Part shown: positions 1 to 7,228 of the stretch, in pieces
How the letters are laid out: every line of letters begins with the position of its first letter
How positions within the stretch are numbered: position 1 is the first letter of the stretch
From: Rhizobium sp. BK196
GTDB lineage: Bacteria > Pseudomonadota > Alphaproteobacteria > Rhizobiales > Rhizobiaceae
Direction: 5' to 3'
Assembly: GCF_014193255.1 (NCBI RefSeq)
Contig: NZ_JACHZB010000002.1
Location: 496,001 to 560,000 of the forward strand
DNA: 64,000 nt
Position numbers and translations under genes: made by a program
Notes under the pieces: model-generated
The model's input: only the letters and a program-made list of their open reading frames with translations
Databases searched by the model: none
What the model was told of the DNA's origin: nothing

Positions 1-150
1 ACCGCTGGATACGCGATATTTCTCTTTACATCGGAACCGTCGGTTTCCCTTGCGATCATTGTCGGCGCACTGATCCTGGCTTGCGCTGTTTACGTCGCTT
101 CGCGGCCGGGGTCGGCCAGGCGCGACCAGCAGGATGAAAACAACGAATGA
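1..150 (+). CDS. C-terminal fragment of a membrane protein, possibly an EamA/DMT-type permease
   Basis: The first reading frame is open from the window edge to a TGA at 148-150. It encodes 49 residues with one clear hydrophobic helix (residues about 17-36, SLAIIVGALILACAVYVASR) followed by a short polar tail rich in Arg, Asp, Gln and Asn. A last helix preceded by a Glu-Pro turn and ending in a charged cytoplasmic tail is typical of drug/metabolite transporter (EamA) proteins, but the fragment is too short to be sure. The N-terminus lies outside the window. Confidence 0.5.
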   Translation, partial: TAGYAIFLFTSEPSVSLAIIVGALILACAVYVASRPGSARRDQQDENNE

Positions 151-250
151 TCTGCGTTGCCGACAAGAACCACTTTACAACGGGCGCAAACCCAAATTAT
201 ACGGCCCGCTCACTATTGCTCCCACCTCCCAGCATTCCCATCTGAGCGCC

Positions 251-511
251 ATGCCAAAAACCCATAAGCACAAGTTCCTTCGGGAACAGTATCGACGCAT
301 GCTTGCGTCCGACCTCCACATCGATCCACGCTGGCGCGACAGTTTTGACGCCTTTCTAACGGATATCGACCACTTGGCGCCGAACACCGGAAGTCGCCGA
401 ATTATTGGTCGCAGGAACCTCAAGCTCGGTTTCGTGCCCGGAAATGTTGAATGGCATTGGGAAAGGACGACACTGCCTGCATCGCGGGAAAGCAGGGGAC
501 GCCAAGCCTGA
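251..511 (+). CDS. Small HNH-like hypothetical protein
   Basis: This 86-residue ORF starts at ATG 251. An upstream ATG at 134 overlaps the preceding gene and has no better ribosome-binding site. The core reads WRDSFDAFLTDI, then Arg-rich residues, then GFVPGNVEW. That pattern (W.dF..Fl.D...R.d....y.pgN..W) recalls phage-type HNH nuclease ends, but the catalytic His/Asn arrangement is not clearly present. It may be a degraded or diverged HNH-like protein, or not expressed. There is no operon context: it sits alone between a membrane-protein tail and an SDR gene. Confidence 0.4.
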   Translation: MPKTHKHKFLREQYRRMLASDLHIDPRWRDSFDAFLTDIDHLAPNTGSRRIIGRRNLKLGFVPGNVEWHWERTTLPASRESRGRQA

Positions 512-783
512 CAGCGCGACACGGATGTAAGCATCTGATCAAACGGGAACGCTGAGGGCAAGGGGCAGGAAAAGCGGCCATCTCAGGTTTGAGCCTGCCT
601 TCCCTCAAAGCGCGCTATCCCTTGCCCTGAGGGCCTTGCGGGCCGTTGGTCTGCGGCAGCACCCGCTCCGCCGGCGCCCCATCTCGCTTTTTCGTGCATT
701 GCCCTTCTGTAATCTCGCCTGCTAAAACTGGCCCATATCGTTTCATCACCTATGTCCTTGGTTTTTGGGAGGCTATCGTCGTC

Positions 784-1578
784 ATGGCAGATCTTGCACA
801 ATCGCTTGCATCCATAAAAATTCCCGACCTCGCCGGCAAGGCGGTGCTAATTACGGGCGCTTCGACGGGCATCGGTGCGGCCGTCGCCCGCGCTCTCGCT
901 GCGCAAGGCGTCAAGGTCGGCGTGCACTATAATTCCAGCCGCGAATCCGCCGAAAAGCTTGCCGATGAGATCAGGGCAGCCGGCGGCACGGTGCATCTGG
1001 TGCATGGTGACGTATCGCGGGAAGGGGAGACGGAACGCATCGTCGAAGAGACGGCGAAGACCTTCGGCCATCTCGACGGCCTCATTAACAATGCCGGCGG
1101 CATGCTCGGCCGCAAGCCGACCGCAGAATATACCGACGAGCATTATGAGAAGGTCATGAACCTCAATGCCCGTTCGGTACTCGCAGCAACACGCGCTGCC
1201 CATCCCTGGCTGAAGAAGCAGGGCGGTTTCATCATCAATACGACCTCGATTGCGGCGCGCAACGGCGGCGGCAATGGCGCAATTCTCTATGCAGCCTCCA
1301 AGGGCTTCGTCTCGACGATCACTCATGGCCACGCCAAGGAATTCGTCGCCGACAAAATCCGCGTCAATGCAGTTGCGCCGGGGGTCATCGCGACACCCTT
1401 CCACGAGCGCTATACGAATGACGAGCAGATGGAATTGCAGCGCAAGTCCATTCCGATGGGCTTCGTCGGGACGTCGGAAGACTGTGTCGGCGCTTATCTT
1501 TTCCTCGCCTCGCCGACGCTCTCCGGCTACATCACCGGTCAGATTATCGAAGTCAATGGCGGTCAACTGATGCCCTGA
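784..1578 (+). CDS. SDR-family oxidoreductase (3-oxoacyl-ACP reductase-like)
   Basis: A 264-residue classical short-chain dehydrogenase/reductase. The Rossmann nucleotide-binding motif TGASTGIG is at residues 24-31, NNAGG at 102-106, and the catalytic Tyr-x3-Lys is Y169/K173. The C-terminal IEVNGGQLMP matches the end of FabG-like enzymes. It should reduce or oxidise a carbonyl/alcohol with NAD(P)H; the substrate cannot be read from sequence. The start at 784 follows GGGAGG at 767-772, and an in-frame ATG at 646 would add a non-homologous leader. It is monocistronic, about 80 bp ahead of glgX, which has its own promoter. Confidence 0.88.
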   Translation: MADLAQSLASIKIPDLAGKAVLITGASTGIGAAVARALAAQGVKVGVHYNSSRESAEKLADEIRAAGGTVHLVHGDVSREGETERIVEETAKTFGHLDGLINNAGGMLGRKPTAEYTDEHYEKVMNLNARSVLAATRAAHPWLKKQGGFIINTTSIAARNGGGNGAILYAASKGFVSTITHGHAKEFVADKIRVNAVAPGVIATPFHERYTNDEQMELQRKSIPMGFVGTSEDCVGAYLFLASPTLSGYITGQIIEVNGGQLMP

Positions 1579-1602
1579 CGGGCCGGAAAGATCGTCGTTT
1601 AC

Positions 1603-1627
1603 GGAACTTTCGCGCCGCAATGACGTT
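1603..1627 (+). promoter_or_regulatory. EcfG/RpoE2-type promoter upstream of glgX
   Basis: GGAAC at 1603-1607, a 16-bp spacer and CGTT at 1624-1627 match the alphaproteobacterial general-stress sigma factor consensus exactly. The site is 31 bp upstream of the chosen glgX ATG (1659) and overlaps an alternative in-frame ATG at 1620, which argues for the later start. Confidence 0.65.
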
Positions 1628-1658
1628 TCCCGCTTGCCATTCATCAAGCGGGGGCGTC

Positions 1659-3815
1659 ATGAGCTTTTCCTTTTCCGAACTCGACTTCCTGAAACCGGAG
1701 CTGGGGGCGGAATATACCGGTTCAGGCACGCATTTCGCGGTTTTTTCCGCCCATGCCGAGCAGATTGAACTTTGCCTCTTTTCTCCCGACGGCAAAAAGG
1801 AAGTCGCCCGGCTGCCGCTGCCGAAGCGAGAGGGCGATATCTGGTCGGGTTATATCGCCGGCGTCGGGCCGGGGACGGTCTATGGCTATCGCGCGCACGG
1901 TCCTTACGATCCGAAGAACGGCCATCGCTTCAATGCGAATAAGCTGCTGCTCGATCCCTATGCCAAGCAGGTGCTCGGCAACCTCAAATGGGACGATGCG
2001 CTCTATGGTTATACGATCGGCCAGGACGATCTTTCCTTCGACGAGCGCGACAGTGCCCCCTACATGATCAAGGGCGTGGTTCAGGACCCGGATTTCGACT
2101 GGGCTGGTGAAGAAGCAATACGACGGCCGTGGCCGGAGACGATCATCTACGAGGCGCATGTCCGTGGACTGACGATGTTGCATCCCAAAGTGCCCGAGAG
2201 ACTGCGAGGCACTTTCCTTGGCATGTGCAGCGATCCGATCATCGATCATCTCGTCAAACTCGGCATATCCGCAATCGAACTGCTGCCGATCCAGTTCTTC
2301 CCCAACGACCGCTATCTCGAAGAGAAGAAGCTGACGAATTATTGGGGCTATCAGACGCTCGGCTTCTTCGCGCCGCAGGCCCGTTATCTCTCGGGCGACA
2401 AGATCACCGAGATCAAGACCATGGTGAAGAAGTTCCATGCGGCCGGCATAGAAGTCATCATGGACGTCGTCTATAACCACACGGCCGAGGGTAGTGAGAA
2501 AGGCCCGACAATGTCTTTCCGCGGCCTCGACAATGCAAGTTACTACATCCTTTCGCCCGACGATCCGCGCCATACCTTCGATACGACTGGCACCGGAAAC
2601 ACGCTGAACGTCGCTCATCCCATGGTCATGCGCATGGTACTGGATAGTCTGCGCTACTGGGTGGGCGTGATGCATATCGATGGTTTCCGCTTCGATCTTG
2701 CTAGTACCCTTGGACGTCAGGATTTGGAGTTCGACCGGCAGGGCCTGTTTTTTGGCGCCATCCGTCAGGACCCGATCCTTGCCGGCGTCAAGCTGATCGC
2801 CGAGCCCTGGGATGTCGGTGCCGGTGGCTATCAGGTCGGCGGCTTTCCGCATCCCTTCCGCGAATGGAACGATAAGTTTCGGGACGATGTACGCCGCTTC
2901 TGGAAGGGAGACGGCGGCATGGTGTCGGAACTCGCGCAGCGCATTACCGGCTCGGCGCTGCAGTTCAACCACTCGGATCGGGGTGCGACGTCATCGATCA
3001 ATCTCCTGTCGGCTCATGACGGCTTCACGCTCATGGATACCGTTTCTTTCAACGACAAGCACAATGAGGCAAACGGCGAAGATAACAGGGACGGTCATTC
3101 GGACAATCATTCCGACAATATGGGTGCCGAAGGCGCGACCGATAACGAGGACATCAACAGGCTGCGCGCGCGCCGACGCCGCAACATGATGGCAACATTG
3201 ATGCTCTCCCAAGGCGTGCCGATGATCCTTGCTGGCGACGAGGTCGGCAACAGCCAGGGCGGCAACAATAACGCCTACTGTCAGGACAATGAGATCGGCT
3301 GGACGAAGTGGGACGGCCTCGATGATCCCTTTCTCGATTTCTGCCGCAAGATAGCCGCCTTCCGCAAGGCGCATCCGGTGCTCAGGCAAGAGCGCTTTCT
3401 GACCGGCGACAGTACCGAGGACGGCCGTATCGAGATCGCCTGGTACAAGCCGGACGCCAGTTTCATGGACGATGGTGCCTGGAATGATGACGCACTTCAA
3501 GTGCTTGGCGTCTATCTGTCGAAAAGTGCGCATTCTCCCGACACCGAGGAGATGGACGATCTTTACCTAGTCTTCAATGCCGGTGGAGACTGCGAGGTGC
3601 ATCTGCCGGAGGTCAATGGGCTGAAGAAATGGGCGCGCGTGCTTGACACAGGCGCCGAGGACGACGCTTTCAAGCTCCATGAGCAGGAGAGCCCCGTCAT
3701 GGTTTATGCCCAAAGCATCGCAGTCTTTGCACCGAGGGGACAAACCAAACCGCCAGAAGACGCAACCAAGGCGGAACGACGCAGATGGTTCCACTTCGGC
3801 CGGCGGGGTAGGTGA
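1659..3815 (+). CDS. glgX: Glycogen debranching enzyme GlgX
   Basis: A 718-residue glycoside hydrolase family 13 protein of the isoamylase/GlgX type. It hydrolyses alpha-1,6 branches of phosphorylase-trimmed glycogen in the cytoplasm. An N-terminal CBM48-like domain (about 1-140, with VYGYRAHGPYDP) precedes the catalytic barrel. The conserved GH13 regions are present: DVVYNH at 269-274, nucleophile D346 in GFRFDLAS, acid/base E382 in IAEPWD, and D454 in SAHDG. The start at 1659 lies downstream of an EcfG-type promoter. The topoisomerase IB gene begins 17 bp after the stop and is probably cotranscribed. Confidence 0.95.
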   Translation: MSFSFSELDFLKPELGAEYTGSGTHFAVFSAHAEQIELCLFSPDGKKEVARLPLPKREGDIWSGYIAGVGPGTVYGYRAHGPYDPKNGHRFNANKLLLDPYAKQVLGNLKWDDALYGYTIGQDDLSFDERDSAPYMIKGVVQDPDFDWAGEEAIRRPWPETIIYEAHVRGLTMLHPKVPERLRGTFLGMCSDPIIDHLVKLGISAIELLPIQFFPNDRYLEEKKLTNYWGYQTLGFFAPQARYLSGDKITEIKTMVKKFHAAGIEVIMDVVYNHTAEGSEKGPTMSFRGLDNASYYILSPDDPRHTFDTTGTGNTLNVAHPMVMRMVLDSLRYWVGVMHIDGFRFDLASTLGRQDLEFDRQGLFFGAIRQDPILAGVKLIAEPWDVGAGGYQVGGFPHPFREWNDKFRDDVRRFWKGDGGMVSELAQRITGSALQFNHSDRGATSSINLLSAHDGFTLMDTVSFNDKHNEANGEDNRDGHSDNHSDNMGAEGATDNEDINRLRARRRRNMMATLMLSQGVPMILAGDEVGNSQGGNNNAYCQDNEIGWTKWDGLDDPFLDFCRKIAAFRKAHPVLRQERFLTGDSTEDGRIEIAWYKPDASFMDDGAWNDDALQVLGVYLSKSAHSPDTEEMDDLYLVFNAGGDCEVHLPEVNGLKKWARVLDTGAEDDAFKLHEQESPVMVYAQSIAVFAPRGQTKPPEDATKAERRRWFHFGRRGR

Positions 3816-3832
3816 TGGGTCGATAACCGGCA

Positions 3833-4864
3833 ATGAATGCAGAAGTCATCACTGAGCTTGGCCTTGTTTATGTCAGCGACACCGAACCGGGCATCCGCAG
3901 GCGAAGGAAAGGCAAGGGTTTTAGCTATCAGCTCCCGGACGGTACTAAACTGACCGACGAATCCCAGCGGGCGCGCATACAGGCGCTCGGCTTGCCGCCG
4001 GCCTATGAGAATGTGTGGATCTGCATCTACGAGAATGGCCATTTGCAGGCGACGGGCTATGACGCGCGCGGACGCAAACAATATCGCTACCATAAGGATT
4101 GGCAGTCTTTCCGAAGCGCCGGCAAGTTCCATCAGCTCATAGAGTTTGGCCGGGCGCTGCCGAAGATCCGGCGAACGGTCCTGCATCATCTCGACACCGG
4201 TGCCGATGATATCAACGGCGTACTCGCGGCGCTGACGACCCTGCTTGACGAAGCGCATCTGCGTGTCGGCAACCAGGCCTACGTCAAAGAAAACGATACC
4301 TATGGCGCGACGACGCTTCTCAAGCGCCATCTGAAGATCGTCGATGGCCGCATCGAGCTGAAGTTCCGCGCCAAAGGCGGCAAGCGCGTACAGCGCAGTC
4401 TCAAACACCCGCGCCTGCAGAAAATTCTGGAGGAGATCGCGGACCTGCCGGGCCGGCAGCTCTTCGTCTGGAAGGATGAGACCGGCGCGCTGAAGCCAAT
4501 CGATTCCGGTCGGCTGAATGCCTATCTGGCCGAGATTTCGGGCGTCGCCATTTCGGCCAAGACCTTCCGCACCTGGGCAGGCTCGCTTGCCGCTTTCGCC
4601 GCGGCACGCAAAGCCAAATCAGAGGGACGGCGGCCGAGCGTGAAGGAAATGTCGGAGGCTGCGGCAGAGGCGCTGCATAACACGCCCGCGATTTCGCGCT
4701 CCAGCTATATCCATCCGTCAATTATCGCACTGTCAGGTTCCGACGAGACGCTGGAAGAAAGCAATATCGAGCCCTTGCGCGGGCTTCGGGCAGACGAAAA
4801 TCGCATGCTGAATTTTTTAGAGTGCCACTCGTCCCCGGATGACGAAAAGAACCCGCGGCTGTGA
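3833..4864 (+). CDS. Eukaryotic/poxvirus-type DNA topoisomerase IB
   Basis: A 343-residue type IB topoisomerase, which relaxes supercoils through a 3'-phosphotyrosyl intermediate. The N-terminal domain holds LPPAYENVWICIYENGHLQATGYDARGRKQYRYH in outline (residues about 54-87). The catalytic domain has R144 (LRVGN), a Lys near 181, R246 (KTFRTWAG) and the nucleophile Y292 in SSYIHP. Length and order match bacterial TopIB proteins. It follows glgX by 17 bp, so it is likely transcribed from the same stress-type promoter. This is consistent with TopIB being an accessory, stress-linked enzyme (inference). Confidence 0.92.
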   Translation: MNAEVITELGLVYVSDTEPGIRRRRKGKGFSYQLPDGTKLTDESQRARIQALGLPPAYENVWICIYENGHLQATGYDARGRKQYRYHKDWQSFRSAGKFHQLIEFGRALPKIRRTVLHHLDTGADDINGVLAALTTLLDEAHLRVGNQAYVKENDTYGATTLLKRHLKIVDGRIELKFRAKGGKRVQRSLKHPRLQKILEEIADLPGRQLFVWKDETGALKPIDSGRLNAYLAEISGVAISAKTFRTWAGSLAAFAAARKAKSEGRRPSVKEMSEAAAEALHNTPAISRSSYIHPSIIALSGSDETLEESNIEPLRGLRADENRMLNFLECHSSPDDEKNPRL

Positions 4865-4904
4865 TCTGACGCCGCGGGCATCAAGTTTAACAGGAGCGTA
4901 AGCG

Positions 4905-5465
4905 TCAGGCGGCGCGCTTCTCGTGGCGACCTTCCTCGACCTCTTCGACGATCTTGTTAACGAACGCTTCAAGATCGTCTGGTGAGCGGGAGGTGATGAT
5001 GCCCTTGTCGGTAACGACCTTCTCGTCTTTCCATGTCGCTCCGGCATTCTTTACATCGGTCTTGATCGACCAATAGGAGGTTGCTTGGCGGCCACGAAGG
5101 GCATCAACCTCAATCAGCAGCCAGGGCGCATGACAGATGGCGGCAACGACCTTGCCGGATTTGACAAATTCGCGGACGACTCTCACGGCGCTGTCGTCTA
5201 TACGCAGCTTGTCAGGATTGATTTGGCCGCCCGGCAGCACCAGCGCGTCAAAATCTTCGATCTTTACGTCCTTAGCCTGTAGGTCGACAGAAACGCTATC
5301 GCCCCAATCGGTCTCGTCCCAGCTCTTGATCTCACCTTCCTTGATAGAAGCGATCTTCACGGACGCGCCGCGTTTCTGCAATTCGTCGAAGGGCACACGC
5401 AGTTCGGAGCGCTCGTAGCCGTCCGTGGCCAGGATCAGGATTTTTGCAGATTTGATGGAAGGCAT
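4905..5465 (-). CDS. PfpI/DJ-1 family protein (YhbO-like stress protein)
   Basis: A 186-residue type 1 glutamine amidotransferase-like protein of the PfpI/YhbO group. The nucleophile-elbow motif AAICHAPW gives C111 and H112, and a conserved Glu lies in the N-terminal YERSEL segment. Family members act as deglycases/glyoxalases or chaperones in stress; older annotations say intracellular protease. ATG 5465 is preceded by AAAGGAGA at good spacing, and an upstream in-frame start would add 14 unrelated residues. It is transcribed alone, with an EcfG-like promoter just upstream. Confidence 0.92.
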   Translation of the reverse strand: MPSIKSAKILILATDGYERSELRVPFDELQKRGASVKIASIKEGEIKSWDETDWGDSVSVDLQAKDVKIEDFDALVLPGGQINPDKLRIDDSAVRVVREFVKSGKVVAAICHAPWLLIEVDALRGRQATSYWSIKTDVKNAGATWKDEKVVTDKGIITSRSPDDLEAFVNKIVEEVEEGRHEKRAA

Positions 5466-5507
5466 TGCTTCTCCTTTCCTTCGTCTCGAATTCGGGATCA
5501 AAAGCAA

Positions 5508-5532
5508 AACTGATAGCGCACCTGATCGTTCC
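5508..5532 (-). promoter_or_regulatory. EcfG/RpoE2-type promoter upstream of the pfpI-like gene
   Basis: Reading the reverse strand, GGAAC (5532-5528), a 16-bp spacer and AGTT (5511-5508) match the stress sigma consensus except for one base in the -10 box. It lies 42 bp before ATG 5465. Confidence 0.55.
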
Positions 5533-5552
5533 CGGAAAATTGAAGAAAGAGC

Positions 5553-6287
5553 TCAGGAAACGTCCGTGTCGAGTTCCGGATAGTGACGGAAAACTCCCTC
5601 CGTGTTGAAGGCCAGCCGGCGGTCGGATTTCAGATAGCGGGCGATGTTGGGGCGCTGCTTGACGCTGTCATGCAAAGCGGCAAGCAGAGGATATTTGCGG
5701 CGATAGTTGCTCATGGCTTTCGGGAAGGCATAGATCAGACCCTCGATGATCTGGAATAGCGACAAATCGGCGTAAGTGAGCGTATCACCGACGATATAGC
5801 CCGGGCCTCTCGGGTTCTGTTTCAGCACGCGTTCAAAGTAGCCGAGGAATTTCGGTACACGCTCCTTGATGAAGGCGGCCGAACGAGCCTTCGCTTCTTC
5901 TTTCTGATCTTCATAATAGAGCGACGTTGCGATCGGATGGTGTGTGTCATGCACCTCGGCTACGAAATCGGTGATGGTGAGTTGCAGGCCGTTGACGACA
6001 TAACGCAGCCCCTCGTCGTCAGGCGCAAGCCCGAGCTTGGGGCCAAGATAGAGGAGGATATTGGCCACATGCGAGATAATGAGATCGCCATCTTTCAGGA
6101 AAGGTGGCGCAAAGGGTATTTGGGTCTCGTTGTTGCTCTCCATGATGGCAAGCATCGCGCCGGTGCCGCGTCCGCGGCCCGACTGGCGGGTGATGTCGAT
6201 ATAGTCAGCAGCAGCTTCCTCAAGTGCCAGCCGCACGAATTCGCCACGGCCCTGAATGCCGTCCCAGTAATAAAGTTCGTAGGTCAT
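5553..6287 (-). CDS. Glutathione S-transferase family protein
   Basis: A 244-residue cytosolic GST. The thioredoxin-fold N-terminal domain begins YELYYWDGIQGRGEFVRLALEE, with a Tyr early in strand 1 and the RGEFVR helix seen in sigma/pi-like GSTs. PFAPPFLKDGDLIISHVANILLYL carries the cis-Pro and the SxxI-type glutathione-binding turn. The all-helical C-terminal domain contains LTYADLSLFQIIEGL. It probably conjugates glutathione to electrophiles or reduces peroxides; the substrate is unknown. It is transcribed in the same direction as, and upstream of, the pfpI-like gene, which has its own promoter. Confidence 0.9.
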   Translation of the reverse strand: MTYELYYWDGIQGRGEFVRLALEEAAADYIDITRQSGRGRGTGAMLAIMESNNETQIPFAPPFLKDGDLIISHVANILLYLGPKLGLAPDDEGLRYVVNGLQLTITDFVAEVHDTHHPIATSLYYEDQKEEAKARSAAFIKERVPKFLGYFERVLKQNPRGPGYIVGDTLTYADLSLFQIIEGLIYAFPKAMSNYRRKYPLLAALHDSVKQRPNIARYLKSDRRLAFNTEGVFRHYPELDTDVS

Positions 6288-6302
6288 CTGCCCTCGTGGT
6301 CC

Positions 6303-6572
6303 TCAGTGCCTGGTTTCGCGTGCGAAATCCTTGCGCAACTCGTCCTTCGCCTTTCAAGTGTGGCCCTTCTGCTCCTTCGGCAACTGAGCTCCGGCGCGAT
6401 TGATGTAGAAATTCAGCATCGACATTGCCGATCGGAAGGGGTTGGACTTGCGTCGATGGCTGCTCTCTGCCGACTGCTTCAATGAATCGGCGATCCTCTT
6501 CGGATCGTTGGATTTGAAGACGCCTTCTTTGAGGCCATAGCGCCGCTGTTTTCGGTGACGCCCTGCGACCAT
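6303..6572 (-). pseudogene. DUF3175-family gene with an in-frame TGA near its 3' end
   Basis: From ATG 6572 the frame encodes 72 residues ending in a TGA at 6356-6354. The segment GVFKSNDPKRIADSLKQSAE, followed by SHRRKSNPFRSAMSMLNFYINRAG, matches the DUF3175 pattern as I know it. After the stop the same frame stays open for 16 codons (KAKDELRKDFARETRH) to a TGA at 6305-6303. KAKDELR is the usual C-terminal motif of the family, so the stop looks like a recent lesion, perhaps an in-frame 3-bp loss turning a Leu-Glu region into a stop, or a sequence error. The gene follows the KGG gene by 85 bp and is probably cotranscribed. A 72-residue truncated product may still be made. Confidence 0.65.
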
Positions 6573-6657
6573 TTTTTCTTCTTCTCCGTCATCGTGAAGA
6601 TCCTTCGCAAGAGCGGCAAGCTGGACTGCCTCCCGCTCTGCCCTGATAATAGATCTA

Positions 6658-6972
6658 TTAGTGGTGGGCGTGTTGCTCGTTACGCTTGCGCGTGGCAGCG
6701 GCCTTCTTGGCTGATGCTGAGCGCTCTTCCTTCGAACGGGATGCAGAAGCCTGCCCACCGATGCGGCCGCCCTTTTCGGAGGATTCGTGTGTATCCTTCT
6801 TGCCGCGGCCCGAACCGGATTTATTACCGCCGCCACTTTCCTTGTTGACGGTTGCCCAGGCGCGGCGCTCGGCTTCTCCGTGAGAAACGCCGCGGTCCTC
6901 GTAGCCTTCCTCGATATGCTCGGCCTTCCTCTTTTGCTTGTCTGTGTAAGAAGATTTGTCACCTTTCGGCAT
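6658..6972 (-). CDS. KGG-repeat stress protein
   Basis: A 104-residue, very hydrophilic, Lys/Glu/Gly/Ser-rich protein. The N-terminus (MPKGDKSSYTDKQKRKAEHI) and the segment YEDRGVSHGEAERRAWATVNKESGGG match small rhizobial proteins often annotated as plasmid-stabilisation or general-stress proteins. The central SSEKGGRIGGQASASRSKEE region is KGG-like. The C-terminus is probably a disordered basic tail ending in HAHH. An EcfG-like promoter lies 29 bp before the ATG. The biochemical role is unknown; cytoplasmic and possibly nucleic-acid binding from charge (inference). Confidence 0.85.
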   Translation of the reverse strand: MPKGDKSSYTDKQKRKAEHIEEGYEDRGVSHGEAERRAWATVNKESGGGNKSGSGRGKKDTHESSEKGGRIGGQASASRSKEERSASAKKAAATRKRNEQHAHH

Positions 6973-7001
6973 GACTGCCTCCTCTGGTTAGAATGAAATT
7001 C

Positions 7002-7026
7002 AACTGCCGGCTTTCATAAAAGTTCC
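7002..7026 (-). promoter_or_regulatory. EcfG/RpoE2-type promoter upstream of the KGG gene
   Basis: On the reverse strand, GGAAC (7026-7022), 16 bp, AGTT (7005-7002). One mismatch to CGTT in the -10 box. The position, 29 bp from ATG 6972, predicts a short leader. Confidence 0.6.
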
Positions 7027-7228
7027 GGCCCGTTGCCGTTCTGCGGCGAAGAGATCGAAACCAGGAGCAAAGCTGTATTTACGCGGCTTCGCTATCACCG
7101 CTTGGCGGCCGGCTCGATGTCGGCGACACTCTGTCGATCGGCCTGAGGGCTCGCGATGACAGCTGCGCAAATCGCGAGGTCCTGTTTCAAAAATATGCGG
7201 AATTTGACGGCGCCCGGGCGGTCCGGGT

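Noticed and set aside
847..1647. 266-codon reverse-strand open frame over the SDR gene
   Set aside because: It lies wholly opposite a clear SDR with full motifs; its translation shows no domain and is a shadow of high-GC codon bias.
1722..2972. 416-codon reverse-strand frame inside glgX
   Set aside because: Shadow of GlgX; no recognisable motifs and no ribosome-binding site.
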